Origin: Nitrincola alkalisediminis
GTDB taxonomy: Bacteria > Pseudomonadota > Gammaproteobacteria > Pseudomonadales > Balneatricaceae
Direction of reading: 5' to 3'
DNA: 64,000 bases
NCBI RefSeq assembly: GCF_009821115.1
Contig: NZ_VYTY01000004.1
Location: 186,001 to 250,000 of the forward strand
Shown here: piece by piece, positions 43,736 through 55,512 of the stretch
Position numbering within the stretch: the stretch's first letter is position 1
Layout: the number at the start of each line of letters is the position of its first letter
Translations under genes and position numbers: made by a program
Notes under the pieces: generated by a model
What the model was told of the DNA's origin: nothing
What the model saw: the letters and a program-made list of their open reading frames with translations, nothing else
Databases searched by the model: none

Positions 43736-44863
43736 ATGTCAAAAACAGACTACTACGAACTACTGGGTGTCTCTCGTGATGCCTCAGACCGCGATATCAA
43801 AAAAGCGTATCGCCGTCTTGCAATGAAATATCATCCGGATCGTAATCCCGGAGATAAAGAGTCAGAAGATAAATTCAAAGAGCTAAGCGAAGCCTACGAA
43901 GTCTTGTCTGACAATCAGAAAAAAGCGGCCTATGACCGATTTGGTCATGCGGGTGTTGATGGTCAAGCCGGTGGCTTTGGCGGAGGCGGTGGCTTTGAAG
44001 GTAACTTCTCAGATATCTTTGGCGATGTCTTTGGGGATATCTTCGGTGGAGGGCAGCGTCGCAGCAGTGTGCAGCGAGGTGCCGATCTACGTTACAACCT
44101 AGACCTTACGCTTGAAGAAGCCGTACGTGGTTGTGAAAAAAGTTTGCGCGTACCTTCTTTGGCCAGTTGCGACGTCTGCAACGGCAGTGGTGCGAAACCT
44201 GGAACCAGTGCTAAAACCTGTTCAACCTGTGGTGGTGTGGGTCAGGTTAGAATGCAGCAGGGGTTTTTCTCTGTTCAGCAAACCTGTCCTACCTGTCATG
44301 GCTCGGGCAAGATTATTCCAGATCCTTGCACAGCGTGTCATGGGCATGGACGTGTTGAAAAGGTCAAAACGCTTCAGGTTAAAATTCCTGCAGGTGTTGA
44401 TACAGGTGATCGTATTCGCTTGGCCGGAGAAGGTGAAGCTGGCGCCAATGGTGGCCCAACGGGCGACTTGTATGTTCAGGTAAATGTCCGTGAACATCCG
44501 ATCTTCCAGCGTGATGGAAAGCACTTATATTGTGAAGTTCCAATCAGCTTCGTGGATGCCGCACTCGGTGGCGAGCTTGACGTGCCAACATTGGATGGAC
44601 GCGTCAAACTAAAAGTACCTGCGGAGACGCAAACCGGAAAGTTATTCCGCTTGCGTGGCAAAGGTATAACGCCAGTTCGCGGTGGTGGTGTGGGCGATTT
44701 GATGGTCAAAGTGATTGTTGAAACACCGGTTAATCTTAACAGTCGTCAGAAAGAGCTCTTACGTGAGTTTCAGGATGCAACTGAAGAAGGGCAGCATAAG
44801 CACAGCCCCAAGCGTCACGGGTTTTTTGACTCGGTTAAGAAATTTTTTGAAGACATGACCTAA
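43736..44863 (+). CDS. dnaJ: Chaperone DnaJ (Hsp40)
   Basis: The 375-residue protein has the J-domain with the HPD motif (YHPDRNPGD), a Gly/Phe-rich linker, four zinc repeats ([32 protein letters not shown]) and the C-terminal substrate domains. It stimulates DnaK ATPase and delivers clients. Confidence 0.97.
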   Translation: MSKTDYYELLGVSRDASDRDIKKAYRRLAMKYHPDRNPGDKESEDKFKELSEAYEVLSDNQKKAAYDRFGHAGVDGQAGGFGGGGGFEGNFSDIFGDVFGDIFGGGQRRSSVQRGADLRYNLDLTLEEAVRGCEKSLRVPSLASCDVCNGSGAKPGTSAKTCSTCGGVGQVRMQQGFFSVQQTCPTCHGSGKIIPDPCTACHGHGRVEKVKTLQVKIPAGVDTGDRIRLAGEGEAGANGGPTGDLYVQVNVREHPIFQRDGKHLYCEVPISFVDAALGGELDVPTLDGRVKLKVPAETQTGKLFRLRGKGITPVRGGGVGDLMVKVIVETPVNLNSRQKELLREFQDATEEGQHKHSPKRHGFFDSVKKFFEDMT

Positions 44864-44880
44864 GCCATTAGGGGCAGTAA

Positions 44881-45699
<819 letters not shown>

Positions 45700-45708
45700 A
45701 GTAGGTTT

Positions 45709-45742
45709 CAGCAGACTCTCTATTCAATAAGCGAGTCTGCTG
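45709..45742. terminator. Hairpin between convergent dapB and NUDIX genes
   Basis: CAGCAGACTC and GAGTCTGCTG are perfect 10-bp complements with a 14-base loop. The T-run is weak (CCTTTAC), so termination strength is uncertain. Confidence 0.5.
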
Positions 45743-45747
45743 TGCCT

Positions 45748-46320
45748 TTACTGATGGCTCCCAAGTTCACAGTACCATTCTCCCGAGGCGTTACGTCCTA
45801 TCTGTAAATGCCGCATTGGAAATATCCCTTCTTTTCGGTCTTCAAAATAAAAGCGCAATGCATTGGTGATGGTTGGAAAGGCGAGTTCGTCCCACGGAAT
45901 CTCATCTTCAGAAAACAACTTCACCTCAAGTGACTCTTCACTGACACTGAACTTTGGTTCGGGCAAGGTTGCCAGATAAATGATTTGTACCTGATCCACA
46001 TGCAGTATGGAGGTTAGGGTGTAGAGTTTTTCGATATGAACCTTTGCATTGGCTTCTTCGTAAGTCTCTCGAAGAGCAGCTTGCTCTGTTGATTCGCCAT
46101 TTTCCATAAAGCCTGCTGGTAGCGTCCATAGTCCGTAGCGAGGCTCAATTGCGCGCTTGCACAGCAACACTTGGTTTTTGTAGACAGGAAGGCAGCCCGC
46201 AATGATGCGAGGGTTTTCATAATGCACAGTATGGCAGTGATCACAAACATAGCGATGTCGGTTATCACCTGCGGGAATTTTATGTGAGACGTTCGCGCCG
46301 CACTGAGAGCAAAATTTCAT
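45748..46320 (-). CDS. NUDIX hydrolase with N-terminal zinc ribbon
   Basis: The 190-residue protein opens with a four-cysteine zinc ribbon ([10 protein letters not shown] and [19 protein letters not shown]) followed by a NUDIX box ([20 protein letters not shown], then AN). This plan resembles NADH pyrophosphatases without their N-terminal domain. The substrate is probably a nucleoside diphosphate derivative. It converges with dapB and is divergent from another NUDIX gene. Confidence 0.85.
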   Translation of the reverse strand: MKFCSQCGANVSHKIPAGDNRHRYVCDHCHTVHYENPRIIAGCLPVYKNQVLLCKRAIEPRYGLWTLPAGFMENGESTEQAALRETYEEANAKVHIEKLYTLTSILHVDQVQIIYLATLPEPKFSVSEESLEVKLFSEDEIPWDELAFPTITNALRFYFEDRKEGIFPMRHLQIGRNASGEWYCELGSHQ

Positions 46321-46419
46321 AGAATCTTCCTTTTTTATTCAACCGTATTTTAGACAGGAGAGAACGGACTAGTCGACCCCCTTTTTACGGGTTATCATGA
46401 ATTAAGTTCAGGAGGTGGT

Positions 46420-47025
46420 ATGCTTTCAGATGCATTAAAACAATTATCGACCCATCGTCCTTGGTGTCTTCGTACATCAGGCGAAGAAGCCGCTATTTTA
46501 GTTCCCCTTACGCAGGATGAGATGAACCCTGAGTTGATCTTGACTGTAAGGGCGCAGCATTTAAACAGCCATAAGGGCGAAGTGTGCTTTCCGGGTGGTA
46601 AGCGAGATGCAATTGATCACTGTTTACAAACCACGGCTCTGCGTGAGGCTCATGAAGAAATTGGGCTGATGCCAGAGCAGGTCAAGGTGCAAATGACCTT
46701 GAGCCAGGTCGTGTCTAAGCATGGTTTACAAGTGACCCCTTGGGTCGGTGTCATTCCAGCGCAAGTTGAACTTGTCCCTAATCCTGCCGAAATCGCACGA
46801 ATCTTTCGTGTGCCGATTCGTTATTTTCTCGAGTGCCCAGCGCCCATTACGCATCGATTTGAGCGTAATGGTCAAGAATGGCTCGTACCTGCTTGGCGCT
46901 ATGAGGGTGAGTTGATCTGGGGGTTAACTGCACATGTGATTAATGAGCTGCTCACCGTAGGCTTTAATAAGCCGTCTGCATTTCCAGTCCGCCCCGAAAG
47001 ACGTTTGGCTGAAAAAGACGCTTAG
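46420..47025 (+). CDS. CoA pyrophosphatase-like NUDIX hydrolase (NudL type)
   Basis: The 201-residue protein has CFPGGKRDAIDHCLQTTALR and EAHEEIGL, the NUDIX box preceded by the CoA-type GEVCFPGGK segment of YeaB/NudL. AGGAGG precedes the ATG. It likely cleaves CoA or related dinucleotides. Its stop overlaps the convergent CorB-like gene by four bases. Confidence 0.87.
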   Translation: MLSDALKQLSTHRPWCLRTSGEEAAILVPLTQDEMNPELILTVRAQHLNSHKGEVCFPGGKRDAIDHCLQTTALREAHEEIGLMPEQVKVQMTLSQVVSKHGLQVTPWVGVIPAQVELVPNPAEIARIFRVPIRYFLECPAPITHRFERNGQEWLVPAWRYEGELIWGLTAHVINELLTVGFNKPSAFPVRPERRLAEKDA

Positions 47026-48278
47026 CTCTTTTTGGCCATGCGTGCTGTCTGAATAAATTTATCGTGTATTTGTAAGGTTTCAACGCGATAGCCGTTAATC
47101 TCTAAGCAGACATTAGCATCCGGTAATGACTCGAGTGTTTCGGTAATCAGACCATTGAGTGTTTTGGGGCCATCGGTGGGTAAGTCCCAATCCAAGGCGC
47201 GATTGATGTCACGAATATAAGCACCGCCGTCAATAAAGAAACTGCCATCCTCTTGGGGGTGTATATCTTCAATCAGATCGTTGTTTTGCTCAGAGAGTTC
47301 TCCAACGATTTCTTCCAGAATATCTTCCAGTGTTACGATCCCTTCGACATCGCCATATTCATCAACCACAATACCAATGCGGCGGCTTTCTTTTTGAAAG
47401 TTAAGCAATTGTGTCTGTAAGGGGGTGCTTTCAGGAACGAAATAAGGCTCGCGGGCTACCGCAAGAATGGCCTCTTTTGTCACCTCGCCTTTTTGAATGA
47501 GCTGGGCAAGGTTGCGCATATGTAAAAGACCAACAACCTGATTAATATCGCCATGAAAAATGGGCAATCGTGTATGCTGAGTCTTAGACAGCTGAGTTAA
47601 AATGGTATCTAAGCTCTCATCAAGGTCGATGCCTTCGACCTCATTGCGCGGAATCATAATGTCATTGACAGTGACGGCCTCTAATTCCAGCACGCCTAAC
47701 AGCATTGATTGATTGCGTTTGGGCAGTAAAGCTCCCGCTTCATTGACCAAAGTTCTGAGCTCTTCTGTGCTTAAATGATCACTGCCTTGGCCATTCATAT
47801 TAATGCGTAGCATGCGCATGAGGCCGTTGGTGATGGTATTGATGATCCACACCATGGGGTACATGATTTTAAGTAGAGGCCTGAGTATAAATGCCGCAGG
47901 AAAAGCAATGCGCTCTGGATGAATAGCAGCAATTGTTTTTGGGGTCACTTCTGCAAAAATGAGTATGATCAGCGTCAGCAGACCAGTAGCGATGGCAATG
48001 CCCGCATCTCCCCATAAGCGAACGGCGATGATCGTTGCAATGGCGGAGGCAAGAATATTAACGAAATTGTTACCAATTAAAATGACCCCAATCAGTCGAT
48101 CAGGGCGCTCTAGCAACTGACTGGCTTGGCAGGCACCTCGGTGCTTCTGTTTGACCAAGTGCCTTAGTCGATAACGATTCAATGCCATCATCGACGTTTC
48201 GGAGCTGGAAAAAAAGGCTGAAAGAAAAATTAAAAATACAAGTAGAATCAGCAAAGAACCTATCGACGCGTCTTCCAA
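47022..48278 (-). CDS. CorB/HlyC-CorC family membrane protein (DUF21-CBS)
   Basis: The 418-residue protein has a DUF21 membrane domain (SAFFSSSETSMMALNRYRLR and three to four membrane segments), two CBS domains (IMIPRNEVEGIDLDESLD, RIGIVVDEYGDVEGIVTLED) and a C-terminal CorC_HlyC domain. The CBS-DUF21 family transports or regulates Mg2+/Co2+. It is co-oriented with the CcsA-like gene upstream, a pair conserved near ffh. Confidence 0.92.
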   Translation of the reverse strand: MEDASIGSLLILLVFLIFLSAFFSSSETSMMALNRYRLRHLVKQKHRGACQASQLLERPDRLIGVILIGNNFVNILASAIATIIAVRLWGDAGIAIATGLLTLIILIFAEVTPKTIAAIHPERIAFPAAFILRPLLKIMYPMVWIINTITNGLMRMLRINMNGQGSDHLSTEELRTLVNEAGALLPKRNQSMLLGVLELEAVTVNDIMIPRNEVEGIDLDESLDTILTQLSKTQHTRLPIFHGDINQVVGLLHMRNLAQLIQKGEVTKEAILAVAREPYFVPESTPLQTQLLNFQKESRRIGIVVDEYGDVEGIVTLEDILEEIVGELSEQNNDLIEDIHPQEDGSFFIDGGAYIRDINRALDWDLPTDGPKTLNGLITETLESLPDANVCLEINGYRVETLQIHDKFIQTARMAKKS

Positions 48279-48349
48279 GAGATCAGACCTTTTTTATTGA
48301 ATGGCCTTGTATTTTCTGAGTCGAGCCCAGTTCTGTCAATAGTTATATG

Positions 48350-49144
48350 TTAATTCGTTAGAATGAGTTCTAATACGAGTTTGGAGCCAAAAAAACCCAG
48401 CATTAATAGGATAAATCCACCAATTGTCCAGCGAATGGCAGTATTCCCACGCCAACCCAATGTTGCACGACCAATCAGTAAGCCTGTGAAAATGATCCAA
48501 GCCCCAATCGACAGCAGCGTTTTATGCACCAAGTGTTGAGCAAACAAGTTGTCGACAAACAAAAAACCACTTAAAAGAGCCGCGCTCAGTAAAATAGTGC
48601 CCACCCAGATCATTTCAAACAACAAACGCTCCATCACTTGCAGTGGTGGTAAACTCGCAACCAGTCCACGCGTATGGTGTTGTTTAAGCGCCAGTTGTTG
48701 TCGAGACAAGAGCAAGGCTTGCAGTACGGCTAAAGTGAAAATACTGTAGGCTAAAATCGACAAGAGAATATGAACGATTAATCCACCTTCATAAGGACGA
48801 TGAACACCGGATGATGGAATAAATGCAGCACAGAGCGTAGCGAGCATTGCCATTGGCAGCACGCCAATAAAAAGGTTGTCCACGCGTTGCCTGAAGCTGC
48901 TGCCGATGACGAGGGCTGTGACAAGCCAAGCGATCAAAGAGCCTACGCTGAAAAGACCTAAATCTATCCCCTGTGCATGATGAAGTGTGAAGTACACGGA
49001 GACACCATGCGCTAAGAAGCCCAAAATCGCAAAGACAAGAACCTTGATGCGAACATCAGAGGTTTTACCCTTGGCACGTTGCCACTGAAGCCAGGATGCG
49101 ATGGCGTAAAAGAAAGAGGTTGCAAATGTCGTACTGATCAGCAT
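48350..49144 (-). CDS. CcsA/YpjD-type inner membrane protein
   Basis: The 264-residue protein has eight or so membrane segments and the tail of the CcsA/CcmC domain: EGGLIVHILLSILAYSIFTL (conserved His), LVHKTLLSIGAWIIFTGLLI and GWRGNTAIRWTIGGFILLML. Homologues encoded next to ffh in gammaproteobacteria are called YpjD or cytochrome c assembly family proteins; a haem role is suspected. It lacks the WWD signature of true CcmC. Confidence 0.85.
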   Translation of the reverse strand: MLISTTFATSFFYAIASWLQWQRAKGKTSDVRIKVLVFAILGFLAHGVSVYFTLHHAQGIDLGLFSVGSLIAWLVTALVIGSSFRQRVDNLFIGVLPMAMLATLCAAFIPSSGVHRPYEGGLIVHILLSILAYSIFTLAVLQALLLSRQQLALKQHHTRGLVASLPPLQVMERLLFEMIWVGTILLSAALLSGFLFVDNLFAQHLVHKTLLSIGAWIIFTGLLIGRATLGWRGNTAIRWTIGGFILLMLGFFGSKLVLELILTN

Positions 49145-49322
49145 CTTAGAAAATCTCCTTATCGGAGTGCAAGTTTGGCATAAACTCCTCTCAGAAGAAA
49201 TATAAGCTGCCGTCTTGAGAACAGCTTCTGTATAATGTCACCATAAAAGAATGACAGCTTTGACTTCATTGTGTTGCTGATTCCAGCCATGGCGGGGCAA
49301 AGACACAAACCAGGGGCACCCG

Positions 49323-50705
49323 ATGTTTGATAATTTAACAGATAGACTCACGCAAACCCTGCGGAGTGTGACCGGTCAGGCGCGCCTGACTGAAGACAAT
49401 ATTAAAGGCACCTTGCGTGAAGTGCGCATGGCGTTGTTGGAGGCGGATGTTGCGCTTCCGGTTGTAAAAGAGTTCATTAACGGTGTTAAAGAGCGTGCCG
49501 TCGGGCAAGAGGTGAGCAGAAGCCTCAGTCCTGGGCAGGTCTTTGTCAAAATCGTAAATGAAGAACTGATTAAAGTGATGGGTGAGGCCAATTCTGAGCT
49601 TAACCTCAGTGTGACTCCACCTGCTGTCATCATGATGGCCGGTCTTCAGGGGGCGGGTAAAACCACCTCGGTTGCCAAGCTTGCGCGTTTCTTGAAAGAG
49701 CGTAAAAAGAAAAAAGTACTCGTCGTCTCAGCAGACGTATACCGTCCTGCCGCGATACGCCAGCTCGAAACGCTGGCGAAGGATGTCGCGGTTGACTTTT
49801 TTCCATCGTCTGCCGATCAAAAGCCGATTGATATAGTCGAAGCGGCCATACGTCACGCTCGCTTGCAGCATCATGATGTGCTGTTGGTTGATACCGCGGG
49901 TCGTTTAGCCATTGACGAAGCAATGATGGAAGAAATCCGTCAGTTGCATGCGGCGGTCAAACCGATTGAAACGCTCTTTGTCGTTGACTCAATGACAGGG
50001 CAAGACGCAGCCAACACCGCTAAAGCCTTTAACGAAGTGCTGCCGTTAACCGGGGTCATCCTAACGAAGACCGACGGTGATGCTCGCGGTGGAGCGGCCT
50101 TATCGGTTCGTCATATAACGGGACAGCCCATCAAATTTTTAGGTGTTGGTGAAAAAACCGATGCCCTAGAGCCTTTTTATCCCGAGCGAGTCGCCTCCCG
50201 TATTCTTGGAATGGGCGATGTGCTGAGCTTGATAGAAGAGGCCGAGCACAAGATCGACAAGGTTAAAGCGGAAAAACTTGCCAAGAAAATTACCAAAGGC
50301 AAACTGTTTGATCTTGAAGATTTCCGTGAACAGTTACAGCAGATGAACAATATGGGCGGCATGATGAACATGCTGGAGAAATTGCCCGGTATGGGGCAAA
50401 TGGCTCAGGCAGCACAAACGGCACAAGCTGAAAAAGGCATGAAGCAGTTTGAGGTGATCATCAATTCAATGACGCCAGGCGAGCGACGCAATCCTGATAT
50501 TATTTCAGGTTCGCGCAAGCGCCGAATTGCGATGGGCTCCGGTACGCAGATTCAAGATGTGAACCGTTTGCTCAAACAGCATAAGCAAATGGCCAAAATG
50601 ATGAAAAAGTTTGGCACTAAGTCCGGTATGGCTAAGCTGGCCAGAGGCATGAAAGGCATGTTGCCACCCGGTATGGGTGGCGGTGGTGGTTTCCCTCGCA
50701 TGTAA
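49323..50705 (+). CDS. ffh: Signal recognition particle protein Ffh
   Basis: The 460-residue GTPase has the N domain, G1 GLQGAGKTT, DTAGRLAIDEAMM, TKTDGDARGG, and a methionine-rich M domain (NNMGGMMNMLEKLPGMGQMA, plus SGSRKRRIAMGSG) that binds 4.5S RNA and signal sequences. It has a Gly-rich C-terminus. It targets membrane proteins with FtsY. Confidence 0.97.
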   Translation: MFDNLTDRLTQTLRSVTGQARLTEDNIKGTLREVRMALLEADVALPVVKEFINGVKERAVGQEVSRSLSPGQVFVKIVNEELIKVMGEANSELNLSVTPPAVIMMAGLQGAGKTTSVAKLARFLKERKKKKVLVVSADVYRPAAIRQLETLAKDVAVDFFPSSADQKPIDIVEAAIRHARLQHHDVLLVDTAGRLAIDEAMMEEIRQLHAAVKPIETLFVVDSMTGQDAANTAKAFNEVLPLTGVILTKTDGDARGGAALSVRHITGQPIKFLGVGEKTDALEPFYPERVASRILGMGDVLSLIEEAEHKIDKVKAEKLAKKITKGKLFDLEDFREQLQQMNNMGGMMNMLEKLPGMGQMAQAAQTAQAEKGMKQFEVIINSMTPGERRNPDIISGSRKRRIAMGSGTQIQDVNRLLKQHKQMAKMMKKFGTKSGMAKLARGMKGMLPPGMGGGGGFPRM

Positions 50706-50716
50706 TGCTTGTGTTG

Positions 50717-50743
50717 GCCTGGGGCGTCGAATAACGCTCCAGG
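50717..50743. other. Hairpin after ffh
   Basis: CCTGGGGCG and CGCTCCAGG form a 9-bp stem with one mismatch around an 8-base loop, between convergent ffh and the transglycosylase gene. No T-run is visible. Confidence 0.4.
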
Positions 50744-50754
50744 TTGGTCGCTGC

Positions 50755-51966
50755 TCAGTGACCTTTGCGTAGCTCAGTCAGTATTTTTAAGCCTGCACGC
50801 CCATCATCCGCGAGTCCTAAGCGGCGTTGCTCCAATTGAATGGCTCCGCGCGTCCTATCGCCAATCAACCCATCGACCGCTCCTATATCATGCCCACGAT
50901 CCAGCAGTAATTGCTGCAACTCACGTCGTTCTGAGCGTGAAATCGGTGGATCATCAGTGGGCCAGGGTGTGCTAAAGCCAGGGCCACCTAAAATTCTATC
51001 AGAGAGATGACCAATCGCTAATGCATAGCTTTCGGCCGCATTATAGCTAAATAGGGCATCAAAGTTCCGAAATACAAGGAAGCTAGGGCCTTCAGGGCCA
51101 GCGGGCATAATGAGGCCTGCTTGCATGTCAGCCCTTAATCCTTGAGCAGTGAGAGGGGAGCCATTAACGCGAGTCAGGCCTCGTTGTGCCCAGGTTGAAA
51201 GAGGTCGTTTGGTGCGGCGGCCCTCATCGTTTGTGTTCAGGTTGGCCGGGAGTTTAACCTCAAATCCCCAAGGTTGATTGGCTTGCCAGTTTGAACGCTT
51301 AAGATAGTTTGCTGTAGAGGCAAGTGCATCGGGAATGCTGCCAACAATGTCGCGTTTGCCATCACCGGTAAAGTCGACCGCAATGCGCTCAAAGGTTGAG
51401 GGAATAAACTGAGTATGACCGAAAGCACCCGCCCAAGAGCCTTTGAAGTCATCAGGGTTAACGTGTCCGCCTTGAAGGATGCGTAATGCACTGTTTAGCT
51501 CGTTGCGGAAAAATGTCTGACGACGGCCAATGCAGCTTAACGTGGTTAAGGCATCGACAACGGAGTAGCGACCTGAAATCGCTCCATAGTTGGTTTCAAC
51601 ACCCCAAATGGCCAAAACGATATGGCCTTCGACGCCGTATTTCTGTTCAATTTCCTGTAAGAGATGCGCATGTTCGGCTCGCATCTGTTGACCTTTTTCA
51701 ACACGCTCTTCGTCCACTAAACCTGCCATGTAGTCCCAGATCGGAGTTCTGAACTCAGGTTGGAAGTTGAGGCGATCAATAACGGTCATGTCAGGTTGTA
51801 CACCACCTACGTATCGGTCAAACGTCTGAGCAGAAATCTGATTGCTGATCGCAGAGCGACGCAGCTCACTCTTACAGGCTTCGAATGAGGCGTCTGCATA
51901 GGCAACGGACATGGACATCCAGCCCGCACATAGCAGGCTGGGCAGAGAGTAACGTAAGTTTGACAT
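50755..51966 (-). CDS. Lytic murein transglycosylase (MltB type) with peptidoglycan-binding domain
   Basis: From the ATG at 51966 the protein has 403 residues with a signal peptide ending near AYA, an SLT/MltB catalytic domain (AIWGVETNYGAISGRYSVVD with catalytic Glu; SWAGAFGHTQFIPSTFERIA) and a C-terminal peptidoglycan-binding module (RGHDIGAVDGLIGDRTRGAI). It cleaves glycan strands in the periplasm. The upstream in-frame start at 52014 overlaps the chemoreceptor gene and would precede the signal peptide, so it is rejected. Confidence 0.92.
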   Translation of the reverse strand: MSNLRYSLPSLLCAGWMSMSVAYADASFEACKSELRRSAISNQISAQTFDRYVGGVQPDMTVIDRLNFQPEFRTPIWDYMAGLVDEERVEKGQQMRAEHAHLLQEIEQKYGVEGHIVLAIWGVETNYGAISGRYSVVDALTTLSCIGRRQTFFRNELNSALRILQGGHVNPDDFKGSWAGAFGHTQFIPSTFERIAVDFTGDGKRDIVGSIPDALASTANYLKRSNWQANQPWGFEVKLPANLNTNDEGRRTKRPLSTWAQRGLTRVNGSPLTAQGLRADMQAGLIMPAGPEGPSFLVFRNFDALFSYNAAESYALAIGHLSDRILGGPGFSTPWPTDDPPISRSERRELQQLLLDRGHDIGAVDGLIGDRTRGAIQLEQRRLGLADDGRAGLKILTELRKGH

Positions 51967-52004
51967 CCTTAATCCTTGTTCAAGAGATTGTTCGGATGAA
52001 CGAT

Positions 52005-53648
52005 TCAGTGGCACTGAAATCGATTCACCATGGTATTCAGCTCAGATGATACCTGATTTAACTCATGAACACTCTCAGCGGTTGCGCGCATGGCTTGGCT
52101 AGTGCTTTCAACCATGGCTGCAATTTGATCGACTTTTTCAGCAATGCTGCTGCTTGCCAAGCCTTGTTCTCGTGTCGCGTTGGCGACTTCCGAAATTCTC
52201 TTTAAGGTGGAGTGAGACTCCTGTTTGATATGAGCGAGAATCTGCGATGCAGTTTCCGTTGCACTAACACCTGACTCAACCTGTGGCAGCGCTGTTTTCA
52301 TTGTGTCCACCACTTGACCGGTTTCGGTTAAGACGCCTGCGATCATGGCTTCAATATCGCTTGTGGCGTTCGCGGTGCGTCCGGCCAGTGTTCTGACTTC
52401 ATCGGCAACCACTGCAAAGCCTCGGCCCTGATCGCCTGCACGTGCCGCTTCAATGGCTGCATTTAAGGCCAATAAATTGGTTTGCTCGGCAATGTCACGG
52501 ATGACACCAGCAATCGAAGAAATTTGCGTTGCACGATTGTTTAAATTTTCAACTTTGGTGGAGGCTTCACGAACCGTCTTGGCGATTTTGTGAATTTCGG
52601 TATTGGCAAGTGCAACTTGTTGAACGCCTTGCTCTGCCAGCTGAGCCGATGATTTCGAGCTGTCTTCAGTGTCACGAGCACTGTCAGAAATGTGTGAAAT
52701 GCTAACGGTCATTTCTTCAATGGCGGCAGCCATTGAGGTGATTGCCTCTGACTGTTCATAAGCAGCACTTGCAACATTGGCAGTTGCTTGGTTAATGGTG
52801 TTTGCGTTGCCATTCACACGTGCCGATTCATCACGAATATGGTTCATGGTGTCGCGTAGTGATGCCACCATTTTTGCCAGTTCATCCAATACGCTGTGTT
52901 TAGGGGCTTGATCAATTTTGATGGTTAAATTGCCTGCAGCAGCACTGGCCATAAAGCGGATGGCATCGGCGGGTTCGCCTCCTATTTGCCTCAGCACGCT
53001 GCGTGCAATCAATAAAGCTAAGGCTGTAATCAACGTGATAATGATCAATGCGGTACTGATGTCAGCAATAATTTGTTTGCGCATATCGGCAGCAAGGTCA
53101 TCCATGTAAATTCCGGTACCAATAAACCAATCCCAAGGTTCAAACATCTTCGTAAATTGAAGTTTCTCAACGGCTTCAGTTGTGCCTGGGCGAGGGAATA
53201 AGCTATCAACAAAAGCCCCTTTAGGTGATTGGCGGGCGGCACTTGAGATGTCTTGCAGGGTGTATCGACCTTTAACATCACGTACTTGATTCATCATGTT
53301 TTGACCGATGAAGTTAGGATTCACGTGGGCGACACCGACTCCATCCATTGTCCAGGCGTATACATACTCGGTTTTTCCATCCAGTCCGCCGTAACGACCC
53401 GCTAAAAAGGCAGCAACCGTTGCCTGTTGTGCATCTTCGCGGCTCATGCTGCCATCACGTTCTTTGCTGTGATAGAACTCAGCAATGCTATAAGCCGACT
53501 CTAAAACGGCCGTTATCACGTCCTTTCGGCCTTGGGTTAGATCGCGTTGTGTTGACAGGATTGAGGTAAGGGTGAGTAAGCTTAACCCCAAGATGATAAG
53601 CGCAATCAAGATCAACATGCGTGTGCGAAGTTTCATTTTTATTAACAT
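52005..53648 (-). CDS. Methyl-accepting chemotaxis protein with single Cache sensor
   Basis: The 547-residue receptor has a first membrane segment ([17 protein letters not shown]), a periplasmic sCache-type sensor ([50 protein letters not shown]), a second membrane segment near 190-212, HAMP, and the signalling tip ([40 protein letters not shown]). Such Cache domains usually bind small organic acids or amino acids. The ligand is unknown. Confidence 0.92.
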   Translation of the reverse strand: MLIKMKLRTRMLILIALIILGLSLLTLTSILSTQRDLTQGRKDVITAVLESAYSIAEFYHSKERDGSMSREDAQQATVAAFLAGRYGGLDGKTEYVYAWTMDGVGVAHVNPNFIGQNMMNQVRDVKGRYTLQDISSAARQSPKGAFVDSLFPRPGTTEAVEKLQFTKMFEPWDWFIGTGIYMDDLAADMRKQIIADISTALIIITLITALALLIARSVLRQIGGEPADAIRFMASAAAGNLTIKIDQAPKHSVLDELAKMVASLRDTMNHIRDESARVNGNANTINQATANVASAAYEQSEAITSMAAAIEEMTVSISHISDSARDTEDSSKSSAQLAEQGVQQVALANTEIHKIAKTVREASTKVENLNNRATQISSIAGVIRDIAEQTNLLALNAAIEAARAGDQGRGFAVVADEVRTLAGRTANATSDIEAMIAGVLTETGQVVDTMKTALPQVESGVSATETASQILAHIKQESHSTLKRISEVANATREQGLASSSIAEKVDQIAAMVESTSQAMRATAESVHELNQVSSELNTMVNRFQCH

Positions 53649-53839
53649 GGCTGGGGCTCCAATGGCTCAGATCCTAAGGGAGGATAGGATGAGCAAGTGT
53701 TAAGGGCACTAAGCTTGAACCTTGCCTATAGGGAGAGCTAACAGTATGAAAATCTGAGTAATATTAAATTTAACTAATACTAAGTATATGTGATCCCGCA
53801 CCAAAAGTAGTACTTTTATAGGTTCGACTTTAGTTTAAT

Positions 53840-54811
53840 TTAAGCATGATCAATCGAAAAAGGGATGACGTCTTGGATCTGGTTGCAGCCTAACGCCAGC
53901 ATAATTAATCGATCGACGCCCAGTGCCACACCGGAGCAATGAGGTAAGCCTTGCTCTAGTGCATGAACCAATCGCATCTCCAGAGGGTAGGTTGGAAGGC
54001 CAAGCTGTTTGCGTTGATCGTGATCGGCTTTTAAGCGTCTTTTTTGCTCTTGGGCATCTGTGAGCTCATGATAGCCATTTGCAAGCTCAATCCCTCGAAC
54101 GTACACTTCAAAACGAGCCGCGACACGTGTCCCATACTCATCTTGAGCGATGTTAGCCAAGGCGGCTTGTGAGGGGGGGTAGCTGTGAACAAAGGTTGCG
54201 TTTAAGTGGGGTTCAATCAGATGCGACATGAGAAGGTTCAGCCAAGTGTCGCGGTCCTCATCCTCAAAAGAGGCTTCAACCTGTTCGCGGCAAGCGGCCT
54301 TTAACTCTGCTAAGCTTGCGGTGAAAGGATCGAGTTGTAACGTTCTTTTAAAAACATCACGATAGCTTATGTATTCAAAGGATTGATCAGGTAGGATCAA
54401 CTGAATAAGCGCCTCAACTTCTTGCATCAATTGCGGCAGATTAAATCCAGTTTGATACCACTCCAGCAAGGTGAACTCTGGGTTGTGTCGACGACCAGAC
54501 TCACCGTTTCTGAAGACTTTGGCGAGCTGGTAAATGGGGCCGCTACCTGCACAGAGTAAGCGTTTCATCGCATACTCCGGTGATGTTTGCAAAAACATCG
54601 GAGTGATCTCGCCACCCGGTAAACTTTGATAGTTGACCTGCATTGAGTCAATAAAGGGATCGCTGACCGCGCAGTGAGATAAGAGGTGGGTGTCCACCTC
54701 CATCACTTGACGTTCGGCAAAGAATGCGCGTATCTGACTCAGAATTTCTGCGCGACGTCGTAAATTCTGAATAGAGGCGGTGGGTCGCCAGCTATTATGC
54801 ACGGCTGACAT
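53840..54811 (-). CDS. epmA: EF-P (R)-beta-lysine ligase EpmA
   Basis: The 323-residue protein begins at the ATG at 54811 ([17 protein letters not shown]) and is a class II lysyl-tRNA synthetase core without the anticodon domain: [56 protein letters not shown] and [15 protein letters not shown]. It attaches beta-lysine to EF-P Lys34. It overlaps efp by 17 bases, so the longer open frame to 55126 is only antisense-free shadow of efp. Confidence 0.95.
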   Translation of the reverse strand: MSAVHNSWRPTASIQNLRRRAEILSQIRAFFAERQVMEVDTHLLSHCAVSDPFIDSMQVNYQSLPGGEITPMFLQTSPEYAMKRLLCAGSGPIYQLAKVFRNGESGRRHNPEFTLLEWYQTGFNLPQLMQEVEALIQLILPDQSFEYISYRDVFKRTLQLDPFTASLAELKAACREQVEASFEDEDRDTWLNLLMSHLIEPHLNATFVHSYPPSQAALANIAQDEYGTRVAARFEVYVRGIELANGYHELTDAQEQKRRLKADHDQRKQLGLPTYPLEMRLVHALEQGLPHCSGVALGVDRLIMLALGCNQIQDVIPFSIDHA

Positions 54812-55358
54812 ATTCACCTGTACGCGTATCAATGCGCAGCTTTTGCCCGATTTCGATAAATAAGGGAACGCGAACAACCGCTCCAGTGGTGAGCGTTGCG
54901 GGTTTAGAGCCGCCTTGAGCTGTGTCGCCTTTGACACCTGGATCCGTGTCGACCACTTCAAGCTCAACAAAGTTAGGTGGGGTGATAGCGATAGGGTTGC
55001 CATTCCAAAGGGTAACGGTGGCTTTGTCTTGTTCTTTAAGCCATTTGTAATTATCACCCACTGCATTCTTATCGGCGGCAACCTGTTCGAAGGTGTGGTT
55101 GTCCATGAAGTGCCACATTTCGCCATCGTTGTATAGATACTCCATGTCGGTATCCATTACGTCAGCACCTTCCAGTGTTTCATTGGATTTGAAGGTTCTT
55201 TCCCAGACGCGACCTGTAATTAAATTGCGAAGTCTTACCCGAGTAAAGGCCTGACCCTTGCCGGGTTTAACGAATTCAACATCCAGCATCGTACATGGGT
55301 CACCATCAAGCATTACTTTGAGGCCATTCTTAAGCTGGTTACTGGAATAAGTTGCCAT
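54795..55358 (-). CDS. efp: Translation elongation factor P
   Basis: The 187-residue protein has the KOW-like N-terminal domain with the modified Lys34 in VKPGKGQAF, two OB domains and the C-terminal [17 protein letters not shown]. It relieves stalling at polyproline. With epmA and epmB nearby, Lys34 is predicted to carry beta-lysine. The ATG at 55358 matches the conserved MATYSSNQ start. Confidence 0.97.
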   Translation of the reverse strand: MATYSSNQLKNGLKVMLDGDPCTMLDVEFVKPGKGQAFTRVRLRNLITGRVWERTFKSNETLEGADVMDTDMEYLYNDGEMWHFMDNHTFEQVAADKNAVGDNYKWLKEQDKATVTLWNGNPIAITPPNFVELEVVDTDPGVKGDTAQGGSKPATLTTGAVVRVPLFIEIGQKLRIDTRTGEYVSRA

Positions 55359-55448
55359 TAGAGTTCCTTGAAACAAATTGAAACGGAAAAAGAATCGATA
55401 ATTTTACTCTAAACCGAGCCTAAGGCCAATTTTAGCGTTTTTGAAGAT

Positions 55449-55494
55449 TAAAAAACCCATAAGCAGGGTGCTTAGCGAGTAAGCGGCTTATGGG
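55449..55494 (-). terminator. Terminator after the lipoprotein gene
   Basis: On the minus strand CCCATAAGC pairs with GCTTATGGG (9 bp) followed by TTTTTT. It lies 19 bases past the stop of the lipoprotein gene, so efp downstream has its own promoter. Confidence 0.85.
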
Positions 55495-55512
55495 CTTGTC
55501 TGTAGCAGAGTC

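Noticed and set aside
54812-55126. N-terminal extension of epmA
   Set aside because: This part only reads through efp in another frame; conserved EpmA begins at the ATG at 54811.
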